DNA of 64,000 bases, taken from Spirochaetales bacterium. Lineage in GTDB: Bacteria; Spirochaetota; Spirochaetia; DSM-27196; Salinispiraceae. The notes under the pieces are model-generated. The model searched no databases. It was not told where the DNA came from and was given only the letters and a program-made list of their open reading frames with translations. Shown piece after piece: positions 1 to 8,766 of the stretch (positions are counted from its first letter, which is position 1; each line of letters starts with the position of its first letter). A program made the translations under genes and the position numbers. The stretch is from the NCBI GenBank assembly GCA_009991955.1, contig JAACWS010000010.1, forward strand, positions 1 through 64,000, given 5' to 3'.

Positions 1-182
1 TTCCTTTCACCCCAAGCAGACTAGTATTTCTCCTAAATGTCTAGTCCCTGACCCCTTCTACTTCATATGCGTTTGCCCTGGATCTAAAAATGAACTCCTA
101 CCGATTTTTTAAAAATGATGGTATACATTGGGGGTCCTCGTTGGTATTCTTTCGTCTCATACTGGAGAAAAAGGAGCGGAAA

Positions 183-1643
183 TTGCCCACTACACTACTT
201 TCGAATTTTGAACCTAAAGACGTCTGGACCGAGTTTCTTGCGCTCACAAAAACCCCCCGCTGTTCAAAGCAGGAAGAGAAGGTGCTTGGTTATCTTGAAG
301 AGAAGGCCCTAAGAAAAGGCTACAACTATCAAAAAGATCGAGTCGGAAATCTTTTTGTAGATCTGCCCCCCACAAAAGGCTCCGAGACTATTCCAGGAAT
401 TATCCTCCAAAGTCATGTTGATATGGTCTGTGAGCAAAATCGAGGACGCAATCATGATTTCTCGAAAGACCCCCTCGACCTCATAGTTGAAGAAGATTGG
501 TTGCGAGCCCGGGATACTACCCTTGGCGCAGATAACGGAATTGGGGTCGCGTATATGGCAGCCCTCCTCGAGGGATCCTACAATCACGGCCCCCTTCAGT
601 TGCTCTTTACTATCGATGAAGAAACTGGCCTCACCGGAGCTATTCAAATCCAACATGAACTGCTTAAATACAAAAAAATGATTAACCTCGACACCGAAGA
701 AGAAGGGTACTTTTGTATCGGTTGTGCGGGGGGAAAAGAAACCATAGGGACCCTGAGGCTACAAAAACGAGTCCCGAATCCGAGTGAAGTTACCCTCGAT
801 TTGGAAATTACTGGTCTACGGGGAGGTCATTCAGGAGCTGAAATTCATCTCGAATTGGGAAATTCTTTGGTAATTCTTGGAAGAATTTTAGGTGATTTTA
901 TCCGAGTGGCACCGTTGCACCTATTCCACGTTTATGGTGGCGATAAACATAACGCGATACCACGAGAAGCCTTTGCGACTTTTAGCTGTTCAAAAATTGA
1001 CCTAGCAAAATTCCAAGAGCGTTTAGTGTATTGGGAATCGATTCTTAAAAATGAGCTAGGTTCTCTCGACCAAGGAATTGTTCTCAAACTTCTAAGCACC
1101 TCGAAAGAGCCGGACAACGGAGTTTTAACCGCCGAAGACCAATCAAAAATCATTAATGCCCTCCAAACTATTCCCCATGGAATATACGGATGGAGTAGGG
1201 CTATTGAGAATCTCGTTTCCACGAGTACAAATTTTGCCGCAATGCACATGGATAAAGAAAGCGCCCGTTTTCTCACCAGCCAACGCTCGGATCAAACAAC
1301 CCAACGGGACTGGATCGCCCTTCGCACCGGCGCAGCAATGGCTATGAGCGGAATGAAAGTAAAAGAATCTCGAGAGTATCCCGGATGGAATCCAAATCCT
1401 AACTCTCCCCTTTTAAAGGAATGTCTGAGACTGTACCCAGAAATATCTGGAAAAGAGGGGATTATACAATCGATACACGCTGGATTGGAATGTGGTGTAA
1501 TTGGAGACAAAATTCCAGGCATCGATATGATCAGTTTTGGTCCGGATATTCGTGCACCCCATACGCCCGGAGAAAAAGTCAGTATTTCTTCGGTCCGTCG
1601 CACTTGGGAGTTCCTTCTACGCTTACTGGAGGCTGGAAAGTAA
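183..1643 (+). CDS. pepD: Xaa-His dipeptidase (PepD-like, M20 family)
   Basis: Cytosolic zinc dipeptidase of the M20C type, which cleaves aminoacyl-histidine and other dipeptides. Family motifs seen are HVDMVCEQN (first metal His-Asp), LGADNGIG (bridging Asp), TIDEETGLTGA (catalytic Glu pair) and the lid-domain GLRGGHSGAEIH. The frame is open from an ATG at 90, but I chose the TTG at 183 because AAGGAG lies six bases before it. The resulting 486 residues match the roughly 485 usual for PepD, and the extra 31 residues of the longer version resemble nothing. The next gene starts 3 bases after the stop, so the two are probably co-transcribed. Function is fairly sure; the start is likely. Confidence 0.85.
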   Translation: MPTTLLSNFEPKDVWTEFLALTKTPRCSKQEEKVLGYLEEKALRKGYNYQKDRVGNLFVDLPPTKGSETIPGIILQSHVDMVCEQNRGRNHDFSKDPLDLIVEEDWLRARDTTLGADNGIGVAYMAALLEGSYNHGPLQLLFTIDEETGLTGAIQIQHELLKYKKMINLDTEEEGYFCIGCAGGKETIGTLRLQKRVPNPSEVTLDLEITGLRGGHSGAEIHLELGNSLVILGRILGDFIRVAPLHLFHVYGGDKHNAIPREAFATFSCSKIDLAKFQERLVYWESILKNELGSLDQGIVLKLLSTSKEPDNGVLTAEDQSKIINALQTIPHGIYGWSRAIENLVSTSTNFAAMHMDKESARFLTSQRSDQTTQRDWIALRTGAAMAMSGMKVKESREYPGWNPNPNSPLLKECLRLYPEISGKEGIIQSIHAGLECGVIGDKIPGIDMISFGPDIRAPHTPGEKVSISSVRRTWEFLLRLLEAGK

Positions 1644-1646
1644 CGA

Positions 1647-3206
1647 ATGCCCGTATCACGTAACCGGGGGAAGTCCAAGCCTACACCTGTGTCCTCAGAA
1701 ACGCTTCGCTCGTTGCTTGGAAAAATCGAGGCCCTTAAAAAAGACAAACTACGACTTCTCAAGAAACTTCAGGAAGTCATCGGCCTCTTGAACAAACAAT
1801 CAAAAGAGGAACGGATTCTCAAGACAATAATGAGCCTTCATCCCAGAACCGGCTTGCCGAATCATGTCCAAATGGATGAAGACCTCACACGTTTTTTCGT
1901 CTTTACAGGTACAGGAAAACCCGCCAAGGGGGCAATTTTTCTTCTCAGGCTAGACGACTATTTTGACACGATACAGCGTACCCTAAAGCCTCAAATGACC
2001 GAGTGGATTCTTTATCAAATCGGTGCGAGGATTCAACGTATTTTTAGAGGGAAAGGAATTTATCATTTACAAGAGAATGAATTCCTCATTTTTCTTCGCG
2101 GCGACTACGGACCAGAATCCACAGCTAAGATCGCTCGCGTTGTCCATCAAGAAGTCGAGCAACCGCACATTTTTGCCGGTTACAATGTACATATCGGCTG
2201 TAATATTGGCATTAGTCTCTTTCCTGACCAGGGGTACAATAAGAGTTACCTACTTCAGAATGCCGATATAGCTTTGCAACTCGCACGGAAACTCGACACA
2301 CCCTTTGAGACCTACGCGCCATCAATGCGTACCGAAGTTATTGAAAAAATGGATCTCCAAAACAGTATTATTCGGGGCCTGGAAAACCAGTCATTAAAAG
2401 AACTCGACAAACAATTCCTGGCATACTACCAGCCAATTTTGGAAATTAAACTTACAGAACATTCCCTAGTGGTCCAAAAAAGATATGGTGAAAGTCTCAT
2501 TCGATGGAACCACCCTCGGCTAGGTCTGTTAAGCCCGGAGAAGTTCGTGCCCTTGGCCGAAGAAACTGGACTCATCATTCCTATGGGAACTTGGATGATG
2601 TATCACGTTGCCAGCCGACTCGAACAATGGCATACGAATAATGAGCAAATCCAAGGTATATCGGTTAACTTATCGCCTCGGCAATTACGTTCCGATCAAG
2701 TACCTCATAACGTCCTACAAATCCTCAAGCAGTATAAGTTTCCCCACGGCCATCTAAAACTGGAAATCACCGAGAGCACGTTAATCGAGGAACCAAATCG
2801 TATAATCCGATTGATGCGGATGCTTTACGAACAGGGTGTAAGTTTTTCGATCGATGACTTTGGTACCGGGTATAGTAGTTTATCTTATGTTCATCAACTT
2901 CCTGCGGGGCATCTGAAAATTGACAAGACTTTTATTAAAGCGCTACCTGAGGACGAGAAGTCCCGGGCAATCGTACGGGCGATTATCGCCATGGCAAAGG
3001 AGCTTGGATTTGAGTTAATCGCCGAAGGAATAGAAAACCTTAGTCAATTACAATTCCTCTACAAAGAGGGCGTTCGATTATTTCAGGGGTATCTCTTTGC
3101 CCCCCCCTTACCGGAAGAAAAATTCTTATCCTTCATGGATGACCTGGCGAGAAATCCTCAAATATCTTTCAATAATTTTTCTACCCCACTTGCAACACTC
3201 GAGTAA
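1647..3206 (+). CDS. Degenerate GGDEF plus EAL domain protein
   Basis: A 519-aa cytoplasmic protein without clear membrane segments. A basic, coiled-coil-prone N-terminus (about 1-60) precedes a GGDEF-like domain (about 65-220) whose signature reads QENEF instead of GGDEF, so cyclase activity is unlikely. The C-terminal EAL domain (about 250-505) has ESLIRW for the EAL motif and keeps NLSPRQL, LEITES, DDFGTGYSSL, LKIDK, AEGIE and QGY, the acidic and lysine residues used for metal binding and catalysis. It is therefore predicted to hydrolyse cyclic di-GMP, with the first domain regulatory. It starts 3 bases after pepD. No sensor domain is visible, so the input signal is unknown. Confidence 0.85.
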   Translation: MPVSRNRGKSKPTPVSSETLRSLLGKIEALKKDKLRLLKKLQEVIGLLNKQSKEERILKTIMSLHPRTGLPNHVQMDEDLTRFFVFTGTGKPAKGAIFLLRLDDYFDTIQRTLKPQMTEWILYQIGARIQRIFRGKGIYHLQENEFLIFLRGDYGPESTAKIARVVHQEVEQPHIFAGYNVHIGCNIGISLFPDQGYNKSYLLQNADIALQLARKLDTPFETYAPSMRTEVIEKMDLQNSIIRGLENQSLKELDKQFLAYYQPILEIKLTEHSLVVQKRYGESLIRWNHPRLGLLSPEKFVPLAEETGLIIPMGTWMMYHVASRLEQWHTNNEQIQGISVNLSPRQLRSDQVPHNVLQILKQYKFPHGHLKLEITESTLIEEPNRIIRLMRMLYEQGVSFSIDDFGTGYSSLSYVHQLPAGHLKIDKTFIKALPEDEKSRAIVRAIIAMAKELGFELIAEGIENLSQLQFLYKEGVRLFQGYLFAPPLPEEKFLSFMDDLARNPQISFNNFSTPLATLE

Positions 3207-3503
3207 TTGCGATATTTTCCCCAACGTACGGCAATTTTTGCCGGGAAAGGAGAATGAAACTATGTTTATAACCAGCGTTTTGTCGGTTCATGGAAGTTTA
3301 GAAGTGGTTAGAAGCGTAGGTGAAGGCTCCTTGGTATTTTCCTTCCCCAAAAGCCTCTGAACTGTACAAAGGGCCCGGGCTTTTTGTAGGTTTCCTCATT
3401 CATTATTTCTAATCCTCCATCTTAACATTCAATTGGTTCCAGGGAATTTCGGGTTTTCCCGTGGATTGTTGTCGGTATTCTTCTGTCCAGGTTCGGAGTA
3501 TGT
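3207..3503. other. Intergenic region with small hairpins
   Basis: About 300 bases between the EAL protein and the ABC exporter. It holds a 6-bp hairpin at 3229-3243 (CGGCAA/TTGCCG), a Shine-Dalgarno-like AAAGGAG at 3246-3252 before a possible 32-codon ORF, a GC-rich dyad followed by T residues near 3368-3382 that could be a weak terminator, and a bulged hairpin at 3439-3464 (CCAGGGAA against TTCCCgTGG). No clear promoter could be assigned. The last hairpin may lie in the exporter mRNA leader. Confidence 0.35.
3262..3360 (+). CDS. Possible small ORF (32 aa)
   Basis: An ATG nine bases after a strong AAAGGAG opens a 32-codon frame (MFITSVLSVHGSLEVV...), rich in hydrophobic and small residues. 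A GC-rich dyad with T residues follows the stop. No family is recognised. The good ribosome-binding site is the only support, and a competing 5-codon frame starts at 3254. It may be a leader peptide or chance. Confidence 0.22.
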   Translation: MFITSVLSVHGSLEVVRSVGEGSLVFSFPKSL

Positions 3504-5291
3504 ATGAAAAAAATAAATAGCCTAGTTCTCATGTATAGATCTATGGCCGGAAATACTAGGAGATATAGTATCGCAATACTCCTTCTAGGATTTGGTTCTA
3601 TCCTAGCTTACGCACCACCCCTTCTTATAAGGGCGACTGTTGACTCGATTATCGGGAACGAAAGCCTTTCAATCCATCCTATCGTGGGATCGATATTTGG
3701 CCTTTTCGATCTTTCGATTCTAAGGGAAAACCTCTGGATACCAGGTCTTATGCTTATAGGATCTGCGTTCCTTCAGGGAACAATGGTTTTTGGATCGGGA
3801 TATCTCGCTGCCTCTACGAGTGAAAAAAGTAGTCGAAATCTAAAAGATCAGCTTTTTGCCCACATCAATAATCTTCCGGCCTCCTATCATAGTAGTGCTG
3901 AAAAAGGGGACCTGCTCCAAAGGTGTACGAGTGACGTTGACACGGTTCGAAAGTTTCTTGCCCTCCAATTGGTTCAGGTGGGAAACGCCTTTTTTCTCGT
4001 AATCACTAGCCTGGTCGTAACCTTCACCGTCCATCCTGGACTTGCTGTAATCGCCTTACCGATTATTCCTTTTTCGATAATCTCGTCGATACTCTTTTTT
4101 GGAAAGATTCAATCGAGCTTCAAACGTAGTGACGAAGCAGAAGCAGCCCTCACCACTCTTGTGCAGGAACACTTGACGGGTATTCGAGTTGTCCGGGCTT
4201 TTGGTCGAGAAGCTCATGAGTACCAGAAGTTTGGGGAGCGAAATCATTATTATCGGCAGGTCACGATGGACTTGATTCGGTGGTTTTCAGCCTTTTGGGC
4301 GAGTTCAGATATCATGAGCCTAACACAGGTTGTTGTAGTCATTGGGGTTGGTACTCTTTGGACTGTTCAAGGCACGATTACCCTGGGTACTTTGTTACTC
4401 TTCATTTCCTCGGTTTGGATGATTTTATGGCCGGTGAGGATGATGGGCCGGGTCTTAGTTGATATGGGGAAAGCTTTTGTTGCAATTCAGAGGATCCAGG
4501 GAATATTAGAAGTAGAAGAAGAGGATATGCAATTAAGCGGATTGGAGCGAGATATCCAAGGGTCCATTCGGTTCGAACGAGTATCTTTTTCGTATGCCGA
4601 TGGACAAGAGATTCTTAAAGAAATTTCTTGGGAAGTTCCTGCGGGCACAACTGTAGGCATTCTTGGGCCTACAGGGTCGGGAAAATCCACGATGGTTTCC
4701 CTCATTTCTGGCCTCTATACACCGAGCTCGGGTGCTATTTTTATCGATGGCATTCATATTAAGGAATACAAAAAAGAATGCCTTCGGCAACAAGTAGCTA
4801 TGGTCCTGCAAGAACCATTCTTGTTTGGAAGATCAATACAACAAAACATTGGTCTGCCTTTAGGTCCTGACTATTCTCAAATAGAAATAGTAGAGGCCGC
4901 AAGAGATGCGAATATTCATCAATCGATAATTGAATTCGAAAGGGGTTATGAAACTATGGTAGGCGAAAGGGGAGTAACCCTTTCGGGGGGGCAAAAACAA
5001 CGGGTTGCCATCGCTAGGGCGCTGGTAACCAAGGCACCTATTATGGTGTTTGATGACTCTCTCTCTGCCCTCGATACAGAAACTGACCGCAAGGTCCAGG
5101 AAGCAATTCGAAAGAATGCTCAAGGTCGAACTGTATTTCTCATTAGTCATCGTTTGTCTACTCTTTCGAAAGCAGATCACATTCTCGTGTTGCAAGAAGG
5201 AAGACTTATTCAACAGGGTAGCTTCAATGAGCTCATCGCGGAACACGGCATGTTCCGACGGCTATGGAAGCTCCAAACCGCAAAGGAATAA
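3504..5291 (+). CDS. Heterodimeric ABC exporter, subunit with degenerate Walker B
   Basis: Fused membrane-ATPase half of an ABC exporter in the inner membrane, 595 aa. The N-terminal ~330 residues hold the six-helix membrane domain; the nucleotide-binding domain follows. Walker A is GPTGSGKST, the signature is a canonical LSGGQKQR, and Walker B reads MVFDD, with Asp where the catalytic Glu should be. This is the hallmark of the degenerate-site partner in BmrC/BmrD or TM287/288-type heterodimers. The partner starts 3 bases downstream and has the complementary defect. Substrate unknown; the family exports drugs, lipids or peptides. The start has only a weak CGGAG sequence upstream. Confidence 0.9.
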   Translation: MKKINSLVLMYRSMAGNTRRYSIAILLLGFGSILAYAPPLLIRATVDSIIGNESLSIHPIVGSIFGLFDLSILRENLWIPGLMLIGSAFLQGTMVFGSGYLAASTSEKSSRNLKDQLFAHINNLPASYHSSAEKGDLLQRCTSDVDTVRKFLALQLVQVGNAFFLVITSLVVTFTVHPGLAVIALPIIPFSIISSILFFGKIQSSFKRSDEAEAALTTLVQEHLTGIRVVRAFGREAHEYQKFGERNHYYRQVTMDLIRWFSAFWASSDIMSLTQVVVVIGVGTLWTVQGTITLGTLLLFISSVWMILWPVRMMGRVLVDMGKAFVAIQRIQGILEVEEEDMQLSGLERDIQGSIRFERVSFSYADGQEILKEISWEVPAGTTVGILGPTGSGKSTMVSLISGLYTPSSGAIFIDGIHIKEYKKECLRQQVAMVLQEPFLFGRSIQQNIGLPLGPDYSQIEIVEAARDANIHQSIIEFERGYETMVGERGVTLSGGQKQRVAIARALVTKAPIMVFDDSLSALDTETDRKVQEAIRKNAQGRTVFLISHRLSTLSKADHILVLQEGRLIQQGSFNELIAEHGMFRRLWKLQTAKE

Positions 5292-5294
5292 TCT

Positions 5295-7100
5295 ATGAAA
5301 ACGAAAAAATCATTTTTCAAGAACCTATTACCCTATCTCAAACCCTACTGGCCCCAAACCTTGGGACTGGGTATCGTCATGATCTTGGTAGGGGTTATCG
5401 ACGCAACATTCGCTCTTTGGACGCGATATGCAGTCGATACCTTCATTGTTCCTGGGACGACCGATGGGCTTGATATTTTTATTTATTGCTTCTTGGGTTT
5501 GGTTCTTCTTCAAGGAATAAATGTTTTTATCCTTATCATGGTCGCTGGGTATCTGGAAATGGCACTTATGTACGATTTACGTAATGCAAATTTTGCCCAC
5601 GTACAAGACTTGGAGTTGGACTACTTTAATCGTACTGCCGGAGGTTGGTTACTCAGCCGAATAACCTCGGATATCCAACGTATCGGTCAGACTATAAGTT
5701 GGGGATTCGTAGATATCACTTGGGGTTTTACAACAATTACATCAATATCCATTGTAATGTTTATACTCAACTGGCAATTGGCTCTCATTACCCTATCGGT
5801 TGTTCCTTTTCTCATATGGGTTAGTAGGTATTTTCAGAACCGTATATTTCGAAGTCAACGTCTCGTGCGCCGAACTAATAGCCGCATTACTGCCAGTTAT
5901 AACGAAGCCCTCATGGGAGCGATGACAACCAAAACTCTGAGTCGGGAAAACGAGTCGCTAAAGGAGTTTAAACACTTATCCCAAAGGATGAATCGGATGA
6001 GCGTTATTTCCGCAAGAATTTCTGCCCTTTACCAGCCCGTGGTTATGGTACTAGGGGCAATCGGTACCGCGCTGGCTCTGTGGAACGGGGGTCTAAGGGT
6101 GAGTTTAGAGGTGCTTACCTTTGGTACCCTTGCCGCCTTTCTGTCGTACACTGTGCAATTATTCGATCCTCTACGGGAGCTTGCCAGAGTTTTTGGAGAA
6201 CTACAAAGTGCCAGAGCTGCGGGGGAACGGGTTTTTACCCTCCTAGATACCCCGGTCGAAATTATCGACTCGCCGGAAATTATTCAGAGATACGGAAGTG
6301 TACTAAGCCCCCGACCAGAACACTGGCCAACTCTTCGAGGTTCTATTCGTTTTGAAAACGTTTGGTTTCGATATAACAACGGTGAGCAAATTCTCGAGAA
6401 TTTCTCGTTGCAAATACCTGCCGGGCAGTCGATTGCGTTAGTAGGGGCGACGGGTTCAGGAAAAAGTACCCTGGTTAACCTAATTTGTCGTTTCTATGAG
6501 CCGAATGAAGGAAAGATCTACATCGATGACCGAGACTACCGAGACTATGGCCTTGCATGTCTCCACGGCAACCTTGGTTACGTGCTCCAGAGTCCTCAGC
6601 TATTTTCAGGGTCGATCGAAGAGAATATTCGTTATGGAAAACTATCAGCAACTCTCGAAGAGATCGTTCAGGCGGCAAAAGTTGCTAATGCCCACGACTT
6701 TATTTCGAGGCTTCCCGATGGCTATAAAACCCAAGTAGGCGAGGAAGGGGCAAAATTGAGCACTGGACAAAAACAGCTCATAAGTTTTACTCGGGCAATT
6801 CTCGCGGATCCCGCTATTCTCATCCTTGACGAAGCCACTAGCTCTATCGACACCGAAAGTGAGTCCCTTATTCAGGAAGCTATTCATAAGGTCCTGCTAA
6901 ATCGTACAAGTCTCATTATTGCCCACCGACTTTCTACAATAAAAGACGCGGATAGAATTTTGGTTATCGAAAAAGGGAAGGTTATTGAAGATGGTAATCA
7001 CCAGGAACTACTCTCTTTCGGTGGACATTACTACCGTCTCTATGAAAATCAATACTTTCAAGAGCAAGAGGAAAAGTTTATTGCGGGAGCTCCTCTTTAA
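5295..7100 (+). CDS. Heterodimeric ABC exporter, subunit with catalytic Walker B
   Basis: Second exporter half, 601 aa, six membrane helices followed by a nucleotide-binding domain. Walker A is GATGSGKST and Walker B is LILDEATSSID with the catalytic Glu present, but the signature is LSTGQKQL instead of LSGGQ. Paired with the upstream gene this gives one complete ATP site (this Walker A/B with the partner's LSGGQ) and one degenerate site, as in known heterodimeric exporters. The two genes form one transcription unit. Transported substrate cannot be predicted. Confidence 0.9.
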   Translation: MKTKKSFFKNLLPYLKPYWPQTLGLGIVMILVGVIDATFALWTRYAVDTFIVPGTTDGLDIFIYCFLGLVLLQGINVFILIMVAGYLEMALMYDLRNANFAHVQDLELDYFNRTAGGWLLSRITSDIQRIGQTISWGFVDITWGFTTITSISIVMFILNWQLALITLSVVPFLIWVSRYFQNRIFRSQRLVRRTNSRITASYNEALMGAMTTKTLSRENESLKEFKHLSQRMNRMSVISARISALYQPVVMVLGAIGTALALWNGGLRVSLEVLTFGTLAAFLSYTVQLFDPLRELARVFGELQSARAAGERVFTLLDTPVEIIDSPEIIQRYGSVLSPRPEHWPTLRGSIRFENVWFRYNNGEQILENFSLQIPAGQSIALVGATGSGKSTLVNLICRFYEPNEGKIYIDDRDYRDYGLACLHGNLGYVLQSPQLFSGSIEENIRYGKLSATLEEIVQAAKVANAHDFISRLPDGYKTQVGEEGAKLSTGQKQLISFTRAILADPAILILDEATSSIDTESESLIQEAIHKVLLNRTSLIIAHRLSTIKDADRILVIEKGKVIEDGNHQELLSFGGHYYRLYENQYFQEQEEKFIAGAPL

Positions 7101-7137
7101 GACTATCGCCCTTTACGATTTACCCTAGATTCAAAAC

Positions 7138-8766
7138 ATGATAGCCTTGTCATCTATGGCAGATACCAAGGGAACGACCAAAGTTTTTGGCATTGGGAGC
7201 GGAAAAGGCGGTGTAGGAAAGTCTACAATGTCGGTTAATCTCGGCTTGTCTGCTGCCCGAAAGGGACTAAAGACAGCTCTCATTGACATGGATCCCCTTT
7301 CGAACTTGGCGGTAGTTCTCGACATATCCCAGAGTACAATTGATGCCATGCCCGACGATCTGCAGTCCCGTTCACTCCGCAGTTATCGAATAAACGCTGC
7401 TCCACGACTGGATTTGCTGTTTCCCAGGGTAAAAACAAAAAAAGGCCAAGCCAAGGCCTTACGACAAAGGGTTTTTGAAACCTTTTACACCCAACTTCTA
7501 AAAGAATACGATTGTCTCATTTTAGATTTACCCGCAGGTATTCAAAATGAAGAAAACCTCTTCATTCTTCCTTTTCTTCATAATCTTGTCCTTGTGGTGA
7601 ATCCCGAACCAACAAGTCATGTAAGTGCGGGTGGGTACATTCGAGCGGCCCTCGAAATCAATAGTGCTATCCATTTCTTTATTTGGCATAATAGATTCGA
7701 TCCAAGTTCTACAGACCCCTCCTTTAATGCCCGGGATGTTGCCGGAAACTACAATAGATTTGTTCCCCCTGAACTCCAAGTTACCCAGGAGGAACAGAAA
7801 CAAATTCAGCCCGTGGCCTGGATACCCCCAGACCGGGTTCTCAATCTGCTATTTTCTGAGCCCAATTACGAGGAGCAGGTCTTGGCGAAGCTCGAAGAAG
7901 TTGTGGTTCTTCTCTTAGAAATTTGGACCAAGGAGCCCAAGGTTGTCGACTTTCCGGGACTTCCATTGCTCTACCGTCGAGGAATTCGTTATGCACTGAT
8001 GTACACTGGGGAAAAACCTTCAGCCGAAATAGTTCAGGACTATCTGACCCAGCTTCTCGGCTCCAGCTCACTGTTGGTATCGGACACATTCTTGCAGTTG
8101 TTAGATAGGTATAGACAAAAAATGGTAAACGATCCTAGACGAAAACGGCTTTTTAAAATCCGGACTCTACTCCTCAGACTAAAAGATGAACCGAGTACTC
8201 AAAATCGAACCCGTATCCGGCGAGGTATTCAAGAAGCGAGTTATGAACTATTGGGTCTCATGACCGGACAAATGGATTCAGAAATGGAAACAAATACAGG
8301 TGGACTCTTGCTCTATTATGTCACCGTACTCAAGCTTCTTTCCCATCCAGCAGTAGTGGGCTTACTTGGAAAACTTATTCCCACTAAAGACGTTTACGGT
8401 CAAAAATCTCGAAATCGAAACCGACAAATACGCAGCCTCATCGAGAACGACAGCGCAATTGCCCGGGCCCTTCAAGAGGCGGTAACCCGTCTAGAGCCTA
8501 TTGTTGAAAAGCAATTGCTTACAACCGCTAAGCGCGAGGCCCTTGGACCATTATTATTTGTACAAAAAGAAGAAAGTGGACCACGATTCTATCGGGAGGC
8601 CTACGAAAAACTTACCTTTCGGGTTGTTCACGATTTCATGTACTCAGGCCTTGGCGTGTCATCGGGACTCTTAGGAAGCTCCAGTGGCAGAGAAATAGAC
8701 CGTGGTTTAGAAGAGTTATTGAAACTCGTCCCGAGTGTCGAACCGCCAGCCAAAATCGATTCCTAA
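7138..8766 (+). CDS. MinD/ParA-like P-loop ATPase with long C-terminal extension
   Basis: A 542-aa protein whose first ~250 residues are a MinD/FlhG/Mrp-type ATPase: deviant Walker A GKGGVGKST, switch I-like DMDPLSNLA and Walker B-like LILDLPAG. The last ~290 residues match no domain I know. Typical MinD is ~270 aa, so the extension is notable. Related long MinD-type proteins occur in spirochaetes; roles in positioning are known for the family but not shown here. No Shine-Dalgarno sequence precedes the ATG. A weak -10 (TAGATT) ends seven bases before it, consistent with a leaderless start; an in-frame ATG at 7156 is the alternative. Its 3' end overlaps the convergent gene by 51 bases. Confidence 0.7.
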   Translation: MIALSSMADTKGTTKVFGIGSGKGGVGKSTMSVNLGLSAARKGLKTALIDMDPLSNLAVVLDISQSTIDAMPDDLQSRSLRSYRINAAPRLDLLFPRVKTKKGQAKALRQRVFETFYTQLLKEYDCLILDLPAGIQNEENLFILPFLHNLVLVVNPEPTSHVSAGGYIRAALEINSAIHFFIWHNRFDPSSTDPSFNARDVAGNYNRFVPPELQVTQEEQKQIQPVAWIPPDRVLNLLFSEPNYEEQVLAKLEEVVVLLLEIWTKEPKVVDFPGLPLLYRRGIRYALMYTGEKPSAEIVQDYLTQLLGSSSLLVSDTFLQLLDRYRQKMVNDPRRKRLFKIRTLLLRLKDEPSTQNRTRIRRGIQEASYELLGLMTGQMDSEMETNTGGLLLYYVTVLKLLSHPAVVGLLGKLIPTKDVYGQKSRNRNRQIRSLIENDSAIARALQEAVTRLEPIVEKQLLTTAKREALGPLLFVQKEESGPRFYREAYEKLTFRVVHDFMYSGLGVSSGLLGSSSGREIDRGLEELLKLVPSVEPPAKIDS

